Below, one piece after another: positions 56,298 through 64,000 of a stretch of DNA of 64,000 nucleotides (positions within the stretch are counted from its first letter, which is position 1; each line of letters begins with the position of its first letter). The DNA lies in assembly GCA_026018925.1 (NCBI GenBank), contig JAKSZU010000018.1:7658920-7722919 (forward strand). The letters are read 5' to 3'. The DNA comes from Tupaia tana (Eukaryota > Chordata > Mammalia > Scandentia > Tupaiidae). The notes beneath the pieces are model-generated. The model had not been told where the DNA came from, searched no databases, and saw only the letters and a program-made list of their open reading frames with translations. The position numbers were made by a program, and so were the translations under genes.

Positions 56298-56540
56298 GTA
56301 CTTTATTAAAGTATGATTGACATACAGAAGGCTCTATATAATGTATACAACTTGATGAGTGTGAAATAAATGTGAACCCATGAAACCTTACAATAAATGC
56401 TATAAACACAGCTATCACCTCCAAGATTCTTCCTGCACATTGATCTATGATTATTGTTTTATTGTGAGATAAGCAAGTAACATAAGATCTCCTCTTGTAG
56501 TAATTTTTAAGTACTTTTATTGTAGAATATAGGCACTACA
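56298..56540 (-). mobile_element. LINE-1 fragment (L1M-like), antisense
   Basis: TTATTAAAGTATGATTGACA, ACAACTTGATGAGTGTGAA and GCTATCACCTCCAAGATTCT resemble the reversed 3' part of old LINE-1, like the start of the 40040-41590 element. Confidence 0.6.
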
Positions 56541-56613
56541 TTACATACATATATATATATATATATACACACATATATATATATATGTATATATACACAC
56601 ACACACACACACA

Positions 56614-56650
<37 letters not shown>
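56541..56650. repeat. TA/CA compound simple-repeat array
   Basis: Alternating (TA)n and (CA)n blocks over about 110 bp. It can form hairpins and slipped structures and is expected to be length-polymorphic. Confidence 0.95.
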
Positions 56651-56652
<2 letters not shown>

Positions 56653-56859
56653 ACAGAATATATGGAAAGCTTATAATTTTTTTCATTCATCTCAGATATA
56701 CTTCACATGTATTTATAAGTGTATAAAACATTTAAAGGTATGAATGTGCTTGCGACATAAGCAGTTAATACCTCCTGGAAGGACTATTTGTCATGTATTG
56801 GCATTCTATATGCTATATAACCCCCCTTTACTTACAAGTACAGGTGCAAGTATTCATTT

Positions 56860-57460
56860 TGATCTTTCTCTGATCCATGAGCTATTTAAAAGTGTGATTA
56901 ATCAAAATGATGGTAAATTTTGCTTTGATCTTTTGCTCTGTTTGTTTAGTCTCATTGCTTTCTGAGTAAACCATGGTGCTTGGGAACTTGTGTTTTTGGA
57001 GATTTATTAATTCATTTTTGTAGATATGCTAGGTATATTTGGGGGGAAAAGGATAAGGCATAGAATTATTATGTAGATTTTTAAATCAATCCTGCATATG
57101 AATGAAAACATTCTATATCTTAGTTAAATTTGTGTCTCCCTGATCTTACAAAGCGTGTTATTTTATGCTGTTTCACAGAGTCAGTCATTTGACGACTCAT
57201 TAGTTAGAGCCTAAACTGATGTGTTTCTAAGTCGGATTTAAGGCTGTGGACAATGCTTTCTATAGAATTCATATCTCCCAGATATTTTTGTCATTTTTTT
57301 CTTCTGTTTATAATACTTTTTTATATTATGCATTTTAAACATATTATGTTTCCCATAGCACTGTTTGACTATTATATTAAATTCAGATAATTTCTTTATC
57401 TATGCTAAGTGAGACTGCTGCCTTTACTCTTTAATGTATTTTCTTTTTGATTCTACCTTA
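56860..57460 (-). mobile_element. Probable old LINE-1 fragment, antisense
   Basis: TCTCTGATCCATGAGCTATT and AAAAGTGTGATTAATCAAAA are like reversed L1 ORF2; later AT-rich parts are only loosely similar. Confidence 0.4.
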
Positions 57461-58555
57461 GCTCCCTGACATCAGATTTCATTCTTCAAGTCCCATTCTC
57501 TGTGATTATCTGGTATACATGTGTATTCTGGAGAACGGCTGTCTCCCACACCATTTCCCCAAGTCCTCATGCCCAGTATTTGAAACTTTCTCTGAGAACA
57601 AAGAAATGAGAGCAGGGCACAGTTCAACAATGCCTCCGTATTTTACAAGGTGGACTGTTCATTCTGCTGCATTCTTTCCAAATAAGCTGCTTGTGAGATC
57701 CCAATGTGTGTCTTCTGAAAGTTGAGGTCTATGTCCTGGATTCTGTGGGTCTGTCCTGTACTGCAGTGCTTTGGTGTGTAAATGACCCAAATGAAAACTC
57801 CTACAAGACCGACACAGTGTATAGGCAACCTCTGTGTGCAAACCGACTCTGGTGGCCCTATTTATTTCTTTGAAACATTCTGTATTTTGGAACACATTTT
57901 TTGAAAAAAATAAATAATAAGTCATCTCACCTCACTTTCCTTATTCATTCATCAACTTTACTGTGGATCCAACATGGACCCACTAGGAGTTTAGTCCTCA
58001 AACGAAAACATGAGTTACACGGATATACTAGGGACGTTTGATCCCCTCATGCTAGGAATAGCCTCTCCCATGGGGAGATAAAACCAGCAAAGCTACAGTT
58101 GTAGGTCACTTGTTTGGAAGAATCACACTCTTGGTGGGGAGATGAAGTAGAGCTGGATTCTATGATTTCCACATGTCTTGAAGAAGACAGTAGGGCAAGA
58201 TGATTTTTGTGATGAGGAACTGCTGGTGAGGAAAGTAATGTGACAGAAAGTGTCATAGCCTTGGGCTAAGAGAAAATCAGCAATTAGCCAGAGAGAGACA
58301 TGCCCCCCCCCCAAAAAAAAAAAATTGAAGATGGGAAAAATGCTCCTTAATTTTTATACGTATGCAAGGAAAGGGGAAGATGTGGGGAGCGAGCTCCCTT
58401 GCCCTGGGTACAGATATGACTGTAATTCATCAACACGTCCTGGCAGAGTGAACGGAGAGGACTGGGAAAGTCCTGAGGTTACATTTTTCTTTTTGAAGAA
58501 GGCTGCCAAATTGCTAATTTGGACTCACGTTCTTTTTCTGCAACAGAGCTTTCCC
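57461..58555. other. Unique noncoding sequence
   Basis: No gene or confident repeat. A C9A12-like run lies near 58303-58324. Confidence 0.4.
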
Positions 58556-58559
58556 TGAC

Positions 58560-58750
58560 CTCGAAGGAGCTTGAGTGTAGGCAGCTGAGTGTCTTAATGT
58601 CTGAGAACTGCCAACTCTGCTTCTCCTCCTATAAACTCTCGAGTGGATTGGTCCATAGGGTTAAATGGCTCATTGCAATTCAGCAAAGTGGGTTTTATGT
58701 GCAATTAATGTTTGTTAATTTGGTTAAATGTCAAAGTATACATTTTTTTG
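58560..58750. promoter_or_regulatory. Candidate conserved noncoding element (homeobox-rich)
   Basis: Repeat-free block with GATTGGTCCATA (inverted CCAAT-like), GGCTCATTGCAATTCAGC, TGTGCAATTAATGTTTG and TGTTAATTTGGTTAAATG (HNF1/homeobox-like). A 138-codon frame (58519-58935) crosses it but shows no domain. Regulatory role is inferred. Confidence 0.3.
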
Positions 58751-59073
58751 GGGAAAAAAAAAGTTCTTGTAATACAACCTCTACCCCCAGCCCCTTTAAA
58801 TATCAAGGGGTGAGAAGTTATTCTCAAACAAATGCAGAGCCGATCATATTCAGCGTCTGCTTGAAATTGAATGGACAGTACCTAAGTGAAATGTCCCTCT
58901 TGGGAGAAGAGACAATAATATGTCAGCACATCTGAGTTCAGAGTCAAACTTCAGGGGACAGTTGAGAAAGCTCTAGAAAGATGTTTTCTTTATTATCTGG
59001 TCCCTGGAGAAAAAAAGAAGGATTTGACTCAATCATTGACCTCCTCGTAGTGAGTCCCCATCTTTTCCCTAAT

Positions 59074-59322
59074 TTTTCATTTTTACAATTTTACCACACA
59101 ATGCATGCACTCACCAGAGAGAGACGGTGAGAGAGAAAATGAGAAATCACACCCCAGGGGGGATGGCCATGCCACAATCCCTTCTCCTCCATTCTCCTCC
59201 TGGGATTTTGGGCACGCACATACACGTACTTGGTATGATTGCCAAGCTGCCAGGTCTGGGACTCATACCACAGTGAGCCATGTGTGAGCCCAGTGCCTTA
59301 ACCACCAAATACCTACTGGTCC
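59074..59322 (-). mobile_element. tRNA-derived SINE, long form
   Basis: Target-site duplication CTTTTCCCTAAT (59062-59073 and 59323-59334). Reversed body GATGGCCATGCCACAATCCC; its own tail has lost the T run. Confidence 0.92.
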
Positions 59323-59334
59323 CTTTTCCCTAAT

Positions 59335-62300
59335 ATTTTAATAATTCTCTTTTATGATTACATTTTACATGGCCTGATTTTTTTTCTTAATCCACGGTAT
59401 GATCATATCTATATATTCTGATTCTATTTGCTTTGACCCTACAGGTTCAGAGATAATTATTGTATCCCCTTTATAATGGCCATTTTTTAAAAAAAATAAA
59501 GTTTATCATACATTTACGGAGAATATACACAGTAAACATAAATAGGCTAAACAAAGCACTTGAATCTTCAACATAGATCTGTTGCGCAAGTAGAAAAAAA
59601 TAGTTGCCTTTTCAGAATCTACAGAGTAAAAGTAAATTTAAGGGTCTCAGTCTTGGAACGTCTCTTATAGTTTAACTTTTCTTCCCTTAAGCATTCCTTC
59701 GATTCTGCTACAGCTCCATGCTGGTTAAGTTGCATGTTATATCCACCCTCCAGCTGGGGCTTAGATGTGACTTCTGGATGTCCCATGTATTTATGATTCC
59801 ATGTCTCATCTTCTTTCTGAAGTGTCATTCTCTTTGCACTGCCCTTCTCTCTTGTTCCTCCAGGACACAGTGCACTGATTAAGTTCTAGCTTTTTACCAC
59901 ACTGCTAGCTCTCTCTCCTGGATAGAGGGTAGGTCAAGTCCTCGAGCCTCAGTCATGTGTTCTTTCTTCCTTCTGTTGTGCCAGTTGCCTCACACTAATT
60001 ACCCCCTTTTTATTTTAACCTCATAAAGAAAGACCCCAGAGCCAAAATGTGGATCTAAGGAGTCCTGTTTTACTTTGCTCATTAGGTTGAAGGGACAAAG
60101 CCCATCTTGCTGGTTCTTCTACATTGTGAAGGGGCCCCAAAAGCCAGCTCATCATAAAGAACATATATGTTCTTGGTGTGTCCTCTATTTGGACCATTCC
60201 TAGACATCCACAGCAATGGCTTGTTTTTGATTCTTGCAGGGCCAATTTCATGGTGTGCAATTGGTCTCACACTCAAAAGGGTCCCACACTCAAAAGGCGC
60301 CACATTTGGTTTAATACTCTGCTGTCCACCATCTTAAAAATTCTTAATCATTTTGAACAAAGATTCTACATTTTGATTTTGCATTGAGTTCCACATAGCA
60401 TGGAGCAAGTCCTAATTCTTGGGTTGACGATTCCTCTTTGTATAGCGTAGCCCTAGCAAATGCATTTGGCTGATAAATGGGAGTTCCCATTTATGTCCTC
60501 CTCATCTTGGGAGGGTCAGGGACATATATGTACCTCCCAGGACCTGGGAGAACACATTAATATTCCAAAGTTCAAAGGGAAAAATTAAGTTCCACAAGGA
60601 TTTACCTTCACGTGCCAAAGAATAGACAATTACATTGAGTAATAAGCTGATAACATTTTTATGAATGGGTGGAAGCTAAGTCCAAGGTGCTTTTCAGTTC
60701 TGTGGAAATCAGTACTGGCATGCCTGGGAAGCTCTCTGAATTTTGAAGTCCTGTAATTATTGAAGGGGACTTCATCTTAGGCTTGCTATAGAGTCTTATG
60801 TTTTACTTTACTTATGCAACCATTAGCTTTTCTTTGTTTGTTCTATCAGTATCTTCCTAAACTTTGTAGAAGTGACCTGTGAATTTCATGCAAAGATTAC
60901 ACCATTTGCTTTTCATCCTGGCATACTCTGTCCTGAAGTTAGGTGATGGTAATCCAACAGGAAATGTCTTGTTTGCATTTGTCCTGTACCTCTGTCCCAG
61001 GTTCAATTAGATTTCCATCACCTCCTGGAAACAAGCAAACAAACAAATGAGGCAAACTCTGTTAAGAATTCAAGACACATTTTAATCTGCCTACAATTTG
61101 TTTTTCAATAGAAATTTCTAACTTCTGGGCTTGGGAGAACATTTTACCAGGCTTGGAGAAAATAAGTTACATATTTCCTGGGAAATGTGAACTTGCAAAT
61201 GTGACCGGTTGGTCTTTACTTAACAATGAGCAGACAAGTTGGTAAAGAGAATGGACCAGCTGGCTTTCCATCCTGAAGGCATAATCCATGATTTCTCTCT
61301 TTCTGTGACTCTGCCTTTGATTTCCATTTGTGTGTGATGAGATTTTAATTGGGTTGATGAAGGAAAGAGGGGAAATGATCCCCCTCCAGCAGAATGCTCC
61401 ACTGTAGTATTCCTGTGTAGTAGGTAAAATTCTGGGCAGAATTGTGTTTATTTATTTCCTGGGTTTTGCCCAGTGTTTGACTTGGCAGAGGAGAAGTTCC
61501 TTTTTAGAAATGCCATGCTGGTTTAGACTCACTGTCTATCCTACCCAGATTTCTCTTTTCAAGAACTGGGACTGTGGCATTGTGGGGATAGGAAATAAGG
61601 ATTCAAGTCTCAACCCTGTGAGTAGCTGTCAAATTTTCTGAGTCTCATTTTCACCATCCTCAAGAAGGGGTGGGATGAAGTTTATGCATCTGAGGGAGGA
61701 CTGTGATGGCAATAGGCTATAGTCTATGAACAGTCTCTAAGCTGTTCAAATTGTATTTAATTGAAACAGAGCAGAGGTAGAGCTAGCTCAGTGTTGGTGC
61801 ACTTATTATTATTAAACATCTTTCTAACACTAATTTGGAAACTAGTGTTGTTCAATAGTTTTTCTCCACTTGCCCACCCATTTCCCTGTGAATTTTCTAA
61901 GGGATATACATACAAATCCAACAGGTTACCGTAACTGATATTTGTACCCTCAGTGCAGGGAAATATGGTGAGTTGGAGCATGCTGAAATCCTTTCAACTA
62001 ATATGATCAGGCTTAAATATGTCCTGAACCATGTAACATCCCCACCAGCACTAGGAGAAGGTTAACAGAGGACAAAAAGGAATCTGTTAACTCCAGCCTG
62101 CAGTTGGATAGAGGTTCTGCATTTGCTTGACAAATAGATAGGAAAGGGGAAGATGGTACCAGTCAGCCTTCAGTAGGGGGACCCAGCCTGGTTCTACATG
62201 AAAGACAGAAGAGAGAAAGAGAAGCAGAGGCAAAACAAGAAGAGAGAATAGCTCACAAAACGGGGCACTCGAGTGCACAGTGACCCTACCCACACACATA

Positions 62301-62590
62301 CACACACACCCACACAACTCAGTCAAATACTGGCCCAGATTCTGGCTAATCCTTAGCGAAACTTTCTTCTGGGGAAAAGGGACAGGTCAGAGAGGAGGGT
62401 TAGAAGACCAGAACTTCATCCTCCCCAGCCCTTCAGAGACCACTCTTTATAGATTTTATTTGATATTTCTAGAGGGAAGCTCAGATGTTTATCTTCATGG
62501 GAGAATTCTGTAGCAGGTTACACTCTTTGGGGGTCTTTCTTTCCCCTCCCGAATAAGAAAGGGACATATTTTAGGCTTTCATGGAATTTC
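59335..62590. other. Mostly unique noncoding sequence
   Basis: Over 3 kb without a gene. No confident repeat, except a 17-bp-period direct duplication of CACACTCAAAAGG at 60268-60280 and 60285-60297. Frames up to 79 codons have no recognised domain. Confidence 0.4.
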
Positions 62591-62599
62591 AAACTCAGA

Positions 62600-62960
62600 T
62601 TCCAAGAAGAAAATTCCATTTGTTCATATAATAAATAATAGAGCATTTGGACCTGGCAACCACTAGGCAGAGCTGCAGAAGATATATAATACAATTAGCC
62701 CTGGCTGGGAGTTGCCAGCTGACAATGAGGCCAGATTTATGTGTTTGCTTTTTCCATAAGTACAATTTTATTTGATAAGTGCAGTCCAAAGATATAAAGA
62801 ATTAATCCAGGGTCTGCATTGTGGGGTATTTCCTCTGTAATATTAAAATAAATATTACCCCTCTATCCAATTACATAAAATTATGTTAATATTATCTTCT
62901 TTGTTGTTGTTGTCTGTCTGTTTCATCTCTGTAGCCAAAGAGTTTATTAAAAGCAGTGCC
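62600..62960. promoter_or_regulatory. Candidate noncoding regulatory block
   Basis: Repeat-free, AT-rich with strings such as TAATACAATTAGCCCTGGC and CCAATTACATAAAATTATG. No coding signal. Proposed only from composition. Confidence 0.2.
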
Positions 62961-63284
62961 TGGCTTCCTTTCAGAGAGAGGTAAATTTTTTTTTTTTAAT
63001 CATCCTAGTCAGACAAGTGTAATTATTTCTTTTTAAACGAAATATTCCCAACTAGGGTGGAGGGTCTGGTGACCACCAGGGCTGGTTTTCAAGAGGTGGT
63101 CTTTGTTCCAAACTCTCCTAACTTCTAGATCCTTTCTTATGACAAATCTGAACTTTTGGGAATGGCATAGTCATACTCTGCTTTGAATGTGATGTAGAGC
63201 TCAGGAGATAAAGAAGTAGCTGTGAGCATTTGATCAATTTGAAGGATTCGATAGGTAACAAACTTTTAAAAGTAGATGTTGCAG

Positions 63285-63420
63285 TGTGGGGGCCAGATTT
63301 AGGAGAAGGGACTGTGGCATGGCCACCCCCTGGTGGGGGTTATGTCACACTTTCTCTCTCTCCTTTCCTCTTTATCTCTCTCCAGTGAACACACACATGC
63401 TATAGAAAACAAAGAAACAA
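63285..63420 (+). mobile_element. tRNA-derived SINE, internally deleted
   Basis: The first bases of the head (GTGGGGGCCAGATTT) join directly to mid-body AGGAGAAGGGACTGTGGCAT and the CT stretch, so about 120 bp including both promoter boxes are missing. Tail AAAACAAAGAAACAAAAAT. Confidence 0.8.
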
Positions 63421-63752
63421 AAATTAAAACATCGAAGAGGCTTGCAAATGCTGGTTAACCAGATTAGAGTTTTGAACTTGACTTAAAAACTTGGTCCAGC
63501 TCCTAACTTCTGCTTCCAGGGAGGGGAAGAGTGAGGAGAAAGTAGGATTTAATGCCGTATGTGGTGTCTCAAATGTATATATTAAGCCCTTGCAAACATG
63601 CTTTGGGGAAGTGTAACGAGTCATTTCAGAGATGAGAAGACCAAGAGAACAAGAACTGCATAGCTTGAAGGGAGTGGAGGCAGGTTTCTATCCCACGAGG
63701 ATGTTCCTTTTCTTCCTGGAATCAGTGAGCTGGGTATCCAGAAAACATGTTT

Positions 63753-63900
63753 GAGGGACTCTTCAAAAGTTGATGGAAAATGCATTTTATGAAAAAAAAA
63801 AAAAACAACTTAATTTCAAGTTTTTTCTTTTTTTAATTTTGCATCAGAATAAATTTACACTTTAATCCCATTTTTCTACAGCATGGAGTTCCTTGAAGGC
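63753..63900 (+). mobile_element. Mariner-like palindromic MITE, copy E
   Basis: Left end GAGGGACTCTTCAAAAGTTG and internal GCATCAGAATAAATTTACAC followed by CTTTAATCCCATTTTTCTAC. The right end is diverged (CATGGAGTTCCTTGAAGG). An A14 run has expanded near 63796. Confidence 0.7.
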
Positions 63901-64000
63901 AGTAACTCAATAATTTTTCCTGAAGATCCTCTGAACATACTTAGCTCTTTTATGAATGAGATACCTAATTTACGGAGGGGGTAACTGATTGGTGAAAACC

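Noticed and set aside
58519-58935. 138-codon plus-strand open frame as a gene
   Set aside because: No domain or family resemblance. The frame crosses an AT-rich block better explained as noncoding regulatory sequence.
60268-60297. Direct duplication of CACACTCAAAAGG
   Set aside because: Only two units with 17-bp period. Most simply replication slippage.

Overview
This is nuclear DNA from a placental mammal. It is about 60% A+T and CpG-poor, and it is packed with interspersed repeats: LINE-1 fragments, MIR and L2 remnants, ERVL-MaLR (MLT1-type) solo LTRs, hAT and mariner-like DNA transposon remnants, and about 35 copies of tRNA-derived SINEs. The SINE head resembles a tRNA (A-box-like TAGCGTAATGG, B-box-like GGTTCGNGTCC). 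It is followed by a unique body, a TCTCTGTCTCTC-rich stretch and an A tail. I do not recognise it as a primate, rodent, carnivore, ungulate or bat SINE. My best guess is the colugo (Dermoptera) CYN-type SINE, but this is an inference from memory and not proven.

I found no convincing multi-exon protein-coding gene, no rRNA, no functional tRNA gene, no CRISPR array and nothing bacterial or phage-like. The only recognisable coding homology is the broken C-terminal end of a LINE-1 ORF2 (about 4.1-4.7 kb). The window is best read as a gene desert or the inside of a very long intron. One 58-codon ATG ORF at 1576-1752, in an unusually CpG-rich stretch, is the only candidate exon, and the support is weak.

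Layout. 0-3 kb: mostly unique, with a hAT remnant, a MIR and the candidate ORF. 3-5.4 kb: a LINE-1 3' end carrying a SINE. 5.4-9.2 kb: L2, MLT1 and SINEs. 9-15 kb: L2, L1, hAT and MIR remnants around a repeat-free block at 12.6-13.06 kb that looks like a conserved noncoding element. 15-20 kb: a young SINE, a mariner-like MITE, another enhancer-like block (15.84-16.48 kb) and SINEs. 19.86-20.10 kb: a striking near-perfect 240-bp palindrome. 20-31 kb: old repeats and SINE clusters. 31.2-33.1 kb: a deeply nested stack of SINEs and a MITE in and beside an MLT1 LTR. 33.8-34.9 kb: a young 5'-truncated LINE-1 with a 16-bp target-site duplication. 35-46 kb: SINE-rich, including an older LINE-1 at 40.0-41.6 kb. 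46-53 kb: mostly unique, with two MITEs and MIRs. 53.5-57.5 kb: MLT1, L1 and SINE mosaic plus a TA/CA simple-repeat array. 57.5-64 kb: mostly unique, with an enhancer-like block near 58.6 kb and another MITE at the end.

Functionally there is no gene circuit to describe. What can be read is the insertion history, from target-site duplications and nesting, and a few repeat-free AT-rich blocks that may be regulatory. Boundaries of old repeats are approximate, usually within about 20 bp. Target-site duplications quoted were read directly from the sequence.
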